Shown here one piece after another: positions 1-5,833 of a stretch of 11,965 nt of DNA. This stretch comes from an uncultured Solirubrobacteraceae bacterium. Lineage in GTDB: Bacteria > Actinomycetota > Thermoleophilia > Solirubrobacterales > Solirubrobacteraceae. The DNA lies in assembly GCA_902806215.1 (NCBI GenBank), contig CADCVT010000168.1, positions 1 through 11,965 of the forward strand. Reading direction: 5' to 3'. The number at the start of each line of letters is the position of its first letter. The first letter of the stretch is position 1. The notes under the pieces are model-generated. The model was not told the origin of the DNA and did not search any database. It saw only the letters and a program-made list of their open reading frames with translations. The translations under genes were made by a program, and so were the position numbers.

Positions 1-917
1 AGCGGGAGCGCACCGCGACGACGGCGCCGCCGCCGCCCGCCCGGAGCCCGGCGCTCGCCGCCGAGTCCGTCGCGGTCGGCTCGCGGCCCACCGGCATCGC
101 GATCGCGCGCGGCGCCGTGTTCGTCGCCCGGCCGCGCACCGACCGGCTGCGTCGCGTCGACCTCGAGACGTTCCGGCGCGCCGAGACGAGCTACCGCGTC
201 GGCCGCGGGACGACCGACCTCGACGCGGGGCTCGGCGCGCTCTGGGCGACGAGCGACACGACCGTCGAGCGGCTGACGCGAATCGACCTCGACGACGGCA
301 CCCGCCGCGTCGCCGAGCTCCCCGACGGGACACCGGTCGCGGTCGAGGTGACCGGCAGCGCGATCTGGGTCGGGATCCGCGGCTCGGCCACGCAGCCGCT
401 GCCCGTCGCCTCCGTCGCCCGAGTCGACCCGAGGACGATGCGCGTTCTCCGCACGATCCCGGTCCCGGACGGCGTGCAGGACATCGCGGTCGGCGACGGA
501 GCAGTCTGGATCAGCAACCGGCGGACGCCGACGATCACGCGCCTGGACGTCCGGACCGGCGTCCAGCAGAAGATCGGGGTCGGCCGCCGCCCGGGCGGGA
601 TCGCCCTCGGCGGCGGTGCGGTCTGGGTCGCCGGGACAGAGGAGGGCGTCGTGCGGAGGATCGAGCGAGCCGACCCGGCCAACACGGCGATCGTCAGCGT
701 CGGAGGCCAGCCGCGAGGAGTCGCCTACGGAGCGAACGCCCTGTGGGCAGCGAGCTTCGCCGACTCCGCGCTCACCCGCCTGGACGGCCGCAACGGCCGC
801 CGCCTGGGAGACCGAGTCGACGTGAGCCTCAACCCCCTGAAGCTCCTCGTCCACAAGAGGACGGTCTACGCGATCAGCCTCGCCGAAGGCCGCCTGGACC
901 GGATCCGCCTCCCCTGA
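1..917 (+). CDS. Beta-propeller (YVTN/YncE-like) protein, C-terminal part, 5' end outside window
   Basis: The frame is open from base 3 to the TGA at 915-917 with no convincing start. A GTG at 117 lies inside an already recognisable propeller repeat, so the gene almost certainly begins upstream. About 304 residues are visible. They open with a Pro/Ala-rich linker, then repeated blades with the pattern G-x-G-A-[VL]-W-[VA]-[AS] (for example GDGAVWIS, GGGAVWVA, GANALWAA), alternating with R-[IV/L]-D-x-[RN]-[TN]-G strands. This spacing of about 40 residues is typical of YncE/SMP-30-like beta-propellers. In actinobacteria such propellers are often fused behind a Ser/Thr kinase or BTAD regulator domain. 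The proline-rich linker fits such a fusion, but the N-terminal domain cannot be seen. A ligand-binding or scaffolding role is inferred. The substrate is unknown. The REP array starts five bases after the stop codon. Confidence 0.75.
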   Translation, partial: RERTATTAPPPPARSPALAAESVAVGSRPTGIAIARGAVFVARPRTDRLRRVDLETFRRAETSYRVGRGTTDLDAGLGALWATSDTTVERLTRIDLDDGTRRVAELPDGTPVAVEVTGSAIWVGIRGSATQPLPVASVARVDPRTMRVLRTIPVPDGVQDIAVGDGAVWISNRRTPTITRLDVRTGVQQKIGVGRRPGGIALGGGAVWVAGTEEGVVRRIERADPANTAIVSVGGQPRGVAYGANALWAASFADSALTRLDGRNGRRLGDRVDVSLNPLKLLVHKRTVYAISLAEGRLDRIRLP

Positions 918-921
918 ACCT

Positions 922-1026
922 GAGGGGACTGTCCTCCCTCGTGAGGGGACTGTCCCCGCACAAAGTCCTCGTGAGGGGACAGTCCCCGCACAAAGTCCGA
1001 AGCTTGTGAGGGGACTGTCCCCGCAC
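922..1026. repeat. REP-like palindromic repeat array 1 (three full copies plus one degenerate)
   Basis: Three full 21-bp copies lie at 941-961, 971-991 and 1006-1026. Each has left arm GTGAGGGGAC, a single central T or A, and right arm GTCCCCGCAC. The arms pair except for one A opposite G, the fourth base from each outer end. A degenerate copy (GGGGACTGTCCTC core) is at 924-936. Spacers are 9 and 14 bases and start with AAAGTCC. All copies point the same way. The array fills the gap between the propeller stop and the adjacent RAYT-type transposase, the usual place for repetitive extragenic palindromes. As RNA hairpins they could also end the propeller transcript. The same core recurs at 4217-4319. 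Confidence 0.85.
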
Positions 1027-1066
1027 GAAGGGGGCGAGTCTCCGCTCCGCTGGCCCTCTGGATCGC

Positions 1067-1720
1067 ATGGCTCGACGACCACGCGCGGAGACGGAAGCTG
1101 GGATCTGGCACGTCTACGCGCGCGGCAACAACCGCGAGACGATCTTCCGGGGACTCGCCGACCTGACCGAGTACCTGACACTGCTCGATCACGTCTCCGA
1201 ATGGTGCCGCTGGCGGTGCCTCTCGTACTGCCTGATGCCGAACCACGTCCACCTGCTCATCGAGACCACCGAACCGAACCTCGGCATCGGGATGCGCGAG
1301 CTTCACGGCCGCTACGCACGAGCGTTCAACAAGGCCCACGGACGTTGCGGGCACGTCTTCCAGGGCCGCTACGGCAGCAAGCGCATCAAGGACGACACGC
1401 ACCTCTGGACCGAGGCGCGCTACGTCGCGCTCAATCCGGTGAAAGCTCGCCTATGTCGAGCGCCCGAGGACTGGCGCTGGAGCAGCCACCGGGCTGTCGT
1501 CAACGGCGAGCCGCCAGCGTTTCTCGATGTGGAACGGCTCTTCGAGCTCTTCGGCATCGCCGGCGGCGACCCGCAGGATCGCTACGAGCAGTTCGTCCTG
1601 GAAGGCATCACTTCACAAGGCCAAGCTGGAGCGCGCGCATTGCCAGAACCGAGCGCTTCTGGTTCTGCGGAAGATCTTCGATCGCAAAGGCGCCGAACAG
1701 CGCTCGCAAATGCGCCTTGA
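1067..1720 (+). CDS. REP-associated tyrosine transposase (RAYT, IS200/IS605 Y1 superfamily)
   Basis: This 217-residue protein is a single-stranded-DNA HUH nuclease of the Y1 transposase superfamily. The family marks are clear: an N-terminal IWHVYARGNN strand, the metal-binding HUH motif in PNHVHLLIE (His60, His62), a helix with the probable catalytic Tyr83 in RYARAFN, then GHVFQGRYGSKRI (95-107) and the typical YVALNPVKARL...DWRWSS block (119-140). RAYTs are chromosomal, usually single-copy relatives of IS200 transposases that nick at REP hairpins. The array directly upstream (922-1026) is its likely substrate. ATG 1067 is chosen because the conserved N-terminus starts there. No strong ribosome site is visible. 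The recognisable family sequence ends near residue 181. The last 36 codons are antisense to the end of the FHA gene, so the native stop may have been lost. Confidence 0.88.
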   Translation: MARRPRAETEAGIWHVYARGNNRETIFRGLADLTEYLTLLDHVSEWCRWRCLSYCLMPNHVHLLIETTEPNLGIGMRELHGRYARAFNKAHGRCGHVFQGRYGSKRIKDDTHLWTEARYVALNPVKARLCRAPEDWRWSSHRAVVNGEPPAFLDVERLFELFGIAGGDPQDRYEQFVLEGITSQGQAGARALPEPSASGSAEDLRSQRRRTALANAP

Positions 1721-2294
1721 CCGCATCGACGGACAAGAAGAGCTCCTCGGCGATCGCCTGATTGGTCGCCGGCGTCGCGAACTCCGTCTCCTTGTACGGA
1801 CGGCAGAGCGCCTCGAGCACCCGGCGCTGCGCCGGCGTGAGCTGCGGCACTCCGCGGCCGCCGGCGGCGACCGTCGGACGGGAGTCCTCGTTCTTCGGCA
1901 CCCGGATCGCGATCAGCGTCTGGCCCGCCTGGATCACGTCGCCGTCGCGAAGCCGCTGGCGTCCCGCGACGCGCGTCCCGTTGAGCCAGGTCCCGTTGCG
2001 CGACAGCCCGTCGTCGACGAGGGTCCACTCGGCGCCGAGCTTCTCGAGCTCCGCGTGCAGCCGCGACACCTCGGTGTCCCAGCCGAGCGCGATGTCGTTC
2101 GACGGCCCGCGCCCGATCGTCACCCGCGCCTTGCCCGGATGGAGCGTGAAGAGCGTCTGCCGGCCGGCCGAGGAGCGATACACGAGGAACGGCTGACCGA
2201 GCTGCTCCGCCTGAAGCCGCGCTTGGAGCTCCTGCGGCGAGGCGGCGTGCTTTCCCAGCGGCGTGGTCTCGATCGTCTTGGTCCTGGCGGGCAT
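1608..2294 (-). CDS. FHA domain protein with C-terminal helix-turn-helix
   Basis: This is a 228-residue protein. The FHA phosphothreonine-binding domain spans about residues 36-131, with the conserved signature residues G61-R62, S77/H80 (SRLH), N100-G101 and N105-G106. A linker (about 132-149) leads to a C-terminal helical domain (150-228) that begins LTPAQRRVLEALC and contains ATNQAIAEELFLSVDAVKAH, which resembles a winged-helix or LuxR-like DNA-binding unit. The protein probably reads a Ser/Thr-kinase phosphorylation signal and acts on DNA, as this architecture implies. The target is unknown. The start is ATG at 2294. It diverges from the ECF sigma gene across a 101-bp gap containing inverted repeats, so it could control that operon or itself. 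Its 3' end overlaps the transposase gene by 113 bp in antisense. Confidence 0.85.
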   Translation of the reverse strand: MPARTKTIETTPLGKHAASPQELQARLQAEQLGQPFLVYRSSAGRQTLFTLHPGKARVTIGRGPSNDIALGWDTEVSRLHAELEKLGAEWTLVDDGLSRNGTWLNGTRVAGRQRLRDGDVIQAGQTLIAIRVPKNEDSRPTVAAGGRGVPQLTPAQRRVLEALCRPYKETEFATPATNQAIAEELFLSVDAVKAHLRALFGAFAIEDLPQNQKRSVLAMRALQLGLVK

Positions 2295-2395
2295 GCGGCC
2301 CTCATCCTAGGGTGAGGATCCCCACACCTGTGGGAGTTCCGGTTCACCCCTGCGGGGGCTGGGAGGAAGGCGCCCGAGCGCGGAAGCTCGATGGC
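2295..2395. promoter_or_regulatory. Divergent control region between FHA regulator and ECF sigma operon
   Basis: The region holds a perfect inverted repeat, CCCACA-CC-TGTGGG (2321-2334), and a weaker one, CCCC-TGC-GGGG (2347-2357). Both sit between two divergent starts (ATG 2294 minus, ATG 2396 plus), where an operator would be expected. A GGAAG at 2382-2386, nine bases before ATG 2396, is a possible ribosome site for the sigma gene. No convincing -35/-10 pair was found, as would be expected if the operon used an ECF-type promoter. The operator role is inferred from position and symmetry only. Confidence 0.45.
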
Positions 2396-2941
2396 ATGCC
2401 CCTCACCTTCACCGACGAGCAGCTCGTCGCCCGCGTTCGCGCCGGCGACGACCGCGCCTTCGGCGACATCGTCACCCGCTACCACGAGCCGCTCATGGGG
2501 TTCGCCGCCCGGATGCTCGGCGGCTCGCACGCCGACGCCGACGACGTCGTCCAGGACGCGTTCATCCGCGCCCATCGCGCGCTGAAGGCGAGCGACCACC
2601 CGATGGCCCTGCGCTCCTGGCTCTACATGATCGTTCGCAACCGCGCGTTCGACCACCACCGCAGCGCGTCGGCCCGCCGGACCGAGAGCGACGAGCGGCT
2701 CGAGCTGGTCGCCGTCGCCGAGGCGGACCCGGCGCACCGCGCCGCCGCGCGCGAGGAGCTCGGCCAGGTCGTCGCCTCGATCGTCTCCCTGCCCGAGCGC
2801 CAGCGCCTCGCCCTCGTGGGCCGCGAGCTGAACGGCGACTCGCACGCGGAGCTCGCCGAGGCGCTGCGGACGACGATCCCCGGCGTCAAGTCACTGTTGG
2901 TTCGCTCACGTCAGACCGTGGTCGCGGCGATGGCCGCGTAG
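2396..2941 (+). CDS. ECF-type sigma-70 family RNA polymerase sigma factor
   Basis: This 181-residue protein has the two-domain ECF layout. Region 2 (about 18-90) includes the core-binding and -10 recognition segment DADDVVQDAFIRAHRAL and the SWLYMIVRNRAFDHHR helix. A short linker leads to region 4 (about 120-178, LPERQRLALVGRELNGDSHAELAEAL...SLLVRSRQ), which binds the -35. Regions 1.1 and 3 are absent, as in ECF sigmas. An in-frame GTG at 2312 would add 28 residues unlike the family, so ATG 2396 (start MPLTFTDEQLV) is preferred. A PrsW-family protease gene follows after 11 bp, so the two are probably co-transcribed. No anti-sigma gene is adjacent, which is unusual for the class. The promoter it recognises cannot be predicted from the window. 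Confidence 0.88.
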   Translation: MPLTFTDEQLVARVRAGDDRAFGDIVTRYHEPLMGFAARMLGGSHADADDVVQDAFIRAHRALKASDHPMALRSWLYMIVRNRAFDHHRSASARRTESDERLELVAVAEADPAHRAAAREELGQVVASIVSLPERQRLALVGRELNGDSHAELAEALRTTIPGVKSLLVRSRQTVVAAMAA

Positions 2942-2952
2942 GCTGCTGATGC

Positions 2953-4047
2953 GTGACCACCGTCGGCAAGGCGCTCCGCGCCACCCTTCTGACCGCGCTG
3001 ATCCTGGCCATGCTGCTCGCGGGCCTCGTCGTGCTGGCGATCGCGGGGCTCGAGACGGGACCCGTCGCCTTCGTCCTCGCGCTCGTGCTCGCGGTGCTGC
3101 CGGTGCCCGTCTACCTGGCGATCGTCCTGTGGATCGACCGGTACGAGCCCGAGCCGTTCCACATGATCGCCCTGACCTTCGCCTGGGGAGCCACGATCGC
3201 AGCGTTCGTGGCGATCGTCCTCAACACCGTCGGCGAGGTCGTCGTGAGCGAGCAGCTCGGGACCGAGGCGGCCGAGCTCTACGGCTACTCGATCTCCGCG
3301 CCGATCGTGGAGGAGGGCATCAAGGGCCTCGTCCTCTTCGGGCTCTTCTGGTTCTACCGCCGCGAGTTCAACGGGGTGATCGACGGGATCGTCTACGCGG
3401 CGCTCGTCGGACTCGGCTTCGCGATGACCGAGAACGTCCTCTACTACGGGCGCGGTGCCGCGGAGGAGGGGATCGTCGGCGCCGTCCTGACGTTCGTCGT
3501 CCGCGGGCTCATGTCGCCGTTCGCGCACCCGGTGTTCACGGCGATGACGGGTATCGGCCTGGGGATCGCGGCAACGAGCCGGTCTCGGTCGGTGCGGGTG
3601 ATCGCGCCGCTCGTGGGACTCGCGGTCGCGATGGCGCTGCACAGCCTGTGGAACACGTCGGCCGGCTCGGGCCTCTTCTTCGGCGTCTACCTGCTGATCA
3701 TGGTGCCGATCTTCCTGGCGCTCGGGGTCGTGGTCTGGTTCGCGCTGCGGCGCGAGGGGCGCGTGATCCAGCAGCAGCTGACGGGACTCCTGCCGCCGAA
3801 CGAGGTGCAGGCGCTGAGCTCGCTGCGAGAACGCCGGCAGTGGCGTCGCGATGCGGCGCGCAAGGGCGGAGGGAACGCGAAGCGCGCGATGACCGATCTG
3901 CAGCGGACCGCGGCCGAGCTGGCGTTCCAGCGCCATCAGGTCGAGCGCGGGGCGATCCCCGCCGACCGGCTCACGCGGGCTCGGGAGTCCGCGCTGTTGT
4001 CGCGGCTCGGCTCGCGGCGCCGTGAGGTCCTCGGCGCAGGCGGGTAG
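2953..4047 (+). CDS. PrsW family intramembrane metalloprotease
   Basis: This 364-residue multipass membrane protein carries the PrsW/CAAX-type active-site motifs in order: E120-E121-x-x-K124 (VEEGIKG), F-x-x-x-E160-N161 (GFAMTENVLYY), H192 (AHPVFTAMTG) and H230 (ALHSLWN). Hydrophobic segments lie at about 10-31, 38-60, 72-91, 124-135, 147-160, 174-190, 217-231 and 240-265. A charged Arg-rich cytoplasmic tail of roughly 100 residues follows, longer than a minimal PrsW. In Bacillus subtilis, PrsW makes the first cut in the anti-sigma factor RsiW and so frees an ECF sigma factor. The gene's position directly behind an ECF sigma gene suggests a comparable job, but no substrate gene is nearby. The start is GTG 2953. 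A nearby ATG at 2949 is in another frame. The ribosome site is weak. Confidence 0.85.
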   Translation: MTTVGKALRATLLTALILAMLLAGLVVLAIAGLETGPVAFVLALVLAVLPVPVYLAIVLWIDRYEPEPFHMIALTFAWGATIAAFVAIVLNTVGEVVVSEQLGTEAAELYGYSISAPIVEEGIKGLVLFGLFWFYRREFNGVIDGIVYAALVGLGFAMTENVLYYGRGAAEEGIVGAVLTFVVRGLMSPFAHPVFTAMTGIGLGIAATSRSRSVRVIAPLVGLAVAMALHSLWNTSAGSGLFFGVYLLIMVPIFLALGVVVWFALRREGRVIQQQLTGLLPPNEVQALSSLRERRQWRRDAARKGGGNAKRAMTDLQRTAAELAFQRHQVERGAIPADRLTRARESALLSRLGSRRREVLGAGG

Positions 4048-4057
4048 CTGGCGGGGC

Positions 4058-4204
4058 ATGCACACCGAGCCCGACCCGAACAACGACGACGCGACCGAGG
4101 GCATCGAGCTCGGCGAAGAGGACTTCGGCGACACGGAGCTCGATCGCGACGACACCCACGGCATGCCGGACGACGCCGCCGAGGCGGCCGAGGGCGACGC
4201 CTAG
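4058..4204 (+). CDS. Small acidic protein, 48 residues, function unknown
   Basis: The ORF starts at ATG 4058, ten bases after the protease stop codon, with a G-rich stretch (GGCGGGG, 4050-4056) just upstream. Nearly every codon ends in G or C (GAA and GAT are the visible exceptions), matching real genes in this genome. The product is extremely acidic: 19 of 48 residues are Asp or Glu and only one is Arg. It has no membrane segment, signal peptide or cysteine. A longer start at 4022 would overlap the protease gene and is less likely. Probable last gene of the sigma-protease operon. It resembles the short disordered acidic proteins common in actinobacteria, and no function can be assigned. Array 2 begins 12 bp after its stop. 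Confidence 0.6.
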   Translation: MHTEPDPNNDDATEGIELGEEDFGDTELDRDDTHGMPDDAAEAAEGDA

Positions 4205-4216
4205 CGGACGCGCTTC

Positions 4217-4319
4217 GTGTGGGGACAGTCCCCGCACAAGCGAGCGGTTTGTGTGGGGACAGTCCCCGCACAAGCGAGCGGTTTGTGTGGGGACAGTCCC
4301 CGCACGAGGGACTGTCCCG
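4217..4319. repeat. REP-like palindromic repeat array 2 (three full copies in a 34-bp tandem, plus one partial)
   Basis: Full copies lie at 4217-4237, 4251-4271 and 4285-4305. Each has left arm GTGTGGGGAC, centre A and right arm GTCCCCGCAC. A shortened copy (GGGACTGTCCC) is at 4308-4318. The two 13-base spacers (4238-4250 and 4272-4284) are identical, AAGCGAGCGGTTT, so this is an exact 34-bp tandem repeat. The core is the same as in array 1 (922-1026), with the same orientation, but the unpaired left-arm base is T here and A there. The array fills the gap between two convergent genes and abuts the exporter stop codon. It may also act as a transcription terminator for both. Confidence 0.87.
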
Positions 4320-4320
4320 C

Positions 4321-5220
4321 TTACGCGTAGGCGGTTCGGCGGCGGCGTGGGAGGCTCGTTCGGGGCGTTATCGACAGGAGGATCCCTCCGATGATCGCGG
4401 CGGCTCCGATGGCCTGGCCGGCTCCGAAGGGGTCCTTGAAGACGAGGGCTCCGACGGCTGCTCCGACGAGGGGCTCGACGTTGACGAAGGCTCCTGCGAG
4501 CTCGGCCGGGACGAGCGCCTGGGCCTTCGCGTAGAGGGCGAACGGAACGAGCGACCCGACGGTCACGAGGGCGACGACCGCGAGGAGCGGCCCTCCGTCG
4601 GTGGGCAGCGACGTCGGGGGTGCCTCGGTTGCCAGCGCGACCGCGAGGAGCACGACCGCCGCGGCGCCCATCTGCACGGCGGTGACCGCGACCGGGTCGT
4701 GGCCCGGCAGGAGCCGGCTCTGCGCCTCGATGAAAAACGCGCCCAGGAACGCCGAAGCGAGCATCAGCGCGTCGCCGGCCAGTGATGCTTCGCCGCCCGA
4801 GCCCGCGACCAGCACGATCCCGGAGAGCGCGACGCCGAAGCCGATCCACGCGACCGGGCCGGTCGTCGACCGTCCGCGGGCGGCGGCGACCAGCGCCACG
4901 AGCGCCGGCACTGCGCCGACGATCAGCGCCGCGTGCGTCACGCTCGTCCGCTCGATCCCCAGGTTCTGCAGCAGCACGACCCCGCCGAACCCGACGATGC
5001 CCCACCGCACGAGCGGCCCGGTGGCCGAGGCGCGCAGGGCGCCGCGCGCGATCAGCGCGAGGATCGGCGCCGCGATCCCGAACCGGACGACGGTCAGCCA
5101 CGCCGGATCGAGCCAGTCCAGCGCGACCTTCGACAGCGGCACGGTCAGGCCCCAGAGGAGCCCGGCGGTGACGAGCGCGGCAAGCGCGCTACGACGATGC
5201 TGGGGGGCGACGTTGGTCAT
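4321..5220 (-). CDS. EamA/DMT family transporter (RhaT-like exporter)
   Basis: This 299-residue inner-membrane protein has two tandem EamA halves, each with about five hydrophobic helices. Half 1 (about 10-135) starts with the family-typical LLWGLTVPLSKVAL and contains the conserved late segment ALIVGAVPALVALVAA. Half 2 (about 145-285) contains SAFLGAFFIEAQ, VPFALYAKAQALVPAELAGAFVNVEPLVGAAVGALVF and a final IIGGILLSI helix. The tail is short and Arg-rich. Members export amino acids or other small metabolites by proton-coupled transport. The substrate here is unknown, but the divergent Lrp/AsnC regulator hints at an amino acid. The start is ATG 5220. The stop TAA directly borders array 2, with no other terminator between. 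Length and topology match the family. Confidence 0.9.
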   Translation of the reverse strand: MTNVAPQHRRSALAALVTAGLLWGLTVPLSKVALDWLDPAWLTVVRFGIAAPILALIARGALRASATGPLVRWGIVGFGGVVLLQNLGIERTSVTHAALIVGAVPALVALVAAARGRSTTGPVAWIGFGVALSGIVLVAGSGGEASLAGDALMLASAFLGAFFIEAQSRLLPGHDPVAVTAVQMGAAAVVLLAVALATEAPPTSLPTDGGPLLAVVALVTVGSLVPFALYAKAQALVPAELAGAFVNVEPLVGAAVGALVFKDPFGAGQAIGAAAIIGGILLSITPRTSLPRRRRTAYA

Positions 5221-5273
5221 AGACCGAGTGTCGGCCGAATCGCCCCTTCTTCAACCCGTCATTGAGGAGATCG

Positions 5274-5306
5274 GCCATATGACGCAATATTGTTTGGCAA
5301 TATGGC
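5274..5306. promoter_or_regulatory. Candidate Lrp-type operator and promoter between exporter and regulator
   Basis: This is an AT-rich island in otherwise very GC-rich DNA. It contains an inverted repeat, GCCATAT (5274-5280) and ATATGGC (5300-5306), flanking a perfect 8-bp palindrome CAATATTG (5285-5292). GCAATAT also recurs directly at 5284-5290 and 5297-5303, 13 bp apart. A possible plus-strand promoter is TTGAGG (5262-5267), 17 bp, CAATAT (5285-5290). This would start transcription almost at the ATG of the regulator (5302). Lrp/AsnC proteins commonly bind such AT-rich palindromes at their own promoter, so autoregulation and control of the exporter are likely. Confidence 0.6.
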
Positions 5307-5775
5307 GATTCAACTCGACGATGTTGACCTGAGACTGCTCGAAGAGCTGCAGCGAGACGCAGACCGTCCCAACGTGGAGCTCGCCCGCCTGGTGGAGCTC
5401 TCACCGGCTGCGACGCTCCACCGCGTCCGGCGGCTCAAGGAGTCGGGCGTCATCTCCCGGATCACCGCCGAGGTCGACGCCACGACCGCCGGCTTCCCGC
5501 TGCAGGTCTGGGTCGCCGTGACCCTCAAGGACCACGACGACGCCGCCAACCGCCGCTTCAGCCAGGCGATCGCGAAGATGCCCGAGGTCGTGTCCGCCGA
5601 CTGGGTGACGGGCGAGACCGACGAGCTGCTGTGGGTCGTCGCGCAGGACGTCGGGCAGCTTCAGCGCGTCCTCGTCCGCCTGTCGACGCGGGGCGGAGCC
5701 CAGCGGCTCATCACGCTGCTGCGGCTGGAGGAGCTGAAGCGGCGGACGGCGCTGCCGCTCGAGACGCGCGCCTAG
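5302..5775 (+). CDS. Lrp/AsnC family transcriptional regulator
   Basis: This 157-residue protein is the usual size for the family. An N-terminal helix-turn-helix (about 5-52: DDVDLRLLEELQRDA, then NVELARLVELSPAATLHRVRRLKESGVI) is followed by a C-terminal RAM/ligand-binding domain (about 58-140: FPLQVWVAVTLKDHD, MPEVVSADWVTGETDELLWVVAQD). In this family the second domain drives oligomerisation and senses amino acids or related metabolites. It is divergent from the EamA exporter gene and very probably controls it, a common exporter-regulator pairing. ATG 5302 gives the typical start MAIQLDDVDL. An in-frame TTG at 5290 is possible. No Shine-Dalgarno site precedes ATG 5302, and the predicted promoter would give a leaderless or nearly leaderless message. 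The effector is unknown. Confidence 0.9.
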   Translation: MAIQLDDVDLRLLEELQRDADRPNVELARLVELSPAATLHRVRRLKESGVISRITAEVDATTAGFPLQVWVAVTLKDHDDAANRRFSQAIAKMPEVVSADWVTGETDELLWVVAQDVGQLQRVLVRLSTRGGAQRLITLLRLEELKRRTALPLETRA

Positions 5776-5780
5776 AACGA

Positions 5781-5809
5781 CGAAGGGCCGCTCGATGAGC
5801 GGCCCTTCG
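5781..5809. terminator. Bidirectional hairpin terminator between convergent genes
   Basis: A perfect 13-bp stem, CGAAGGGCCGCTC (5781-5793) paired with GAGCGGCCCTTCG (5797-5809), encloses a three-base loop GAT. It starts five bases after the regulator stop and lies 24 bases from the stop of the convergent sigma gene, so it can serve both strands. No long T-run follows on either side, which is common in high-GC actinobacteria. Confidence 0.85.
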
Positions 5810-5833
5810 AAGAACTTCTGTGCGACTGACGAC

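Noticed and set aside
922..1026. Possible short CRISPR array
   Set aside because: The repeats are 21 bp with only 9 and 14-base spacers, and in the sister array the spacers are identical. No cas genes are present. REP-type elements explain the pattern better.
874..1068. Minus-strand ORF across the repeat array, with repeated PHK/PLT wording
   Set aside because: The apparent peptide repeats are simply translations of the palindromes. There is no ribosome site or family similarity.
2911..4164. Long minus-strand ORF opposite the protease gene
   Set aside because: The composition is Asp/Arg/His-rich with no family similarity, and the opposite strand encodes a clear PrsW-family protein.
5279..5332. 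17-codon leader ORF overlapping the Lrp start, preceded by GAGGAGA (5264-5270)
   Set aside because: The ribosome-site spacing is good, but the codons (CAA, TAT, TGT, TTG, ATA) are unlike genes here, and the sequence is explained as operator. It stays a weak possibility for a translated leader.
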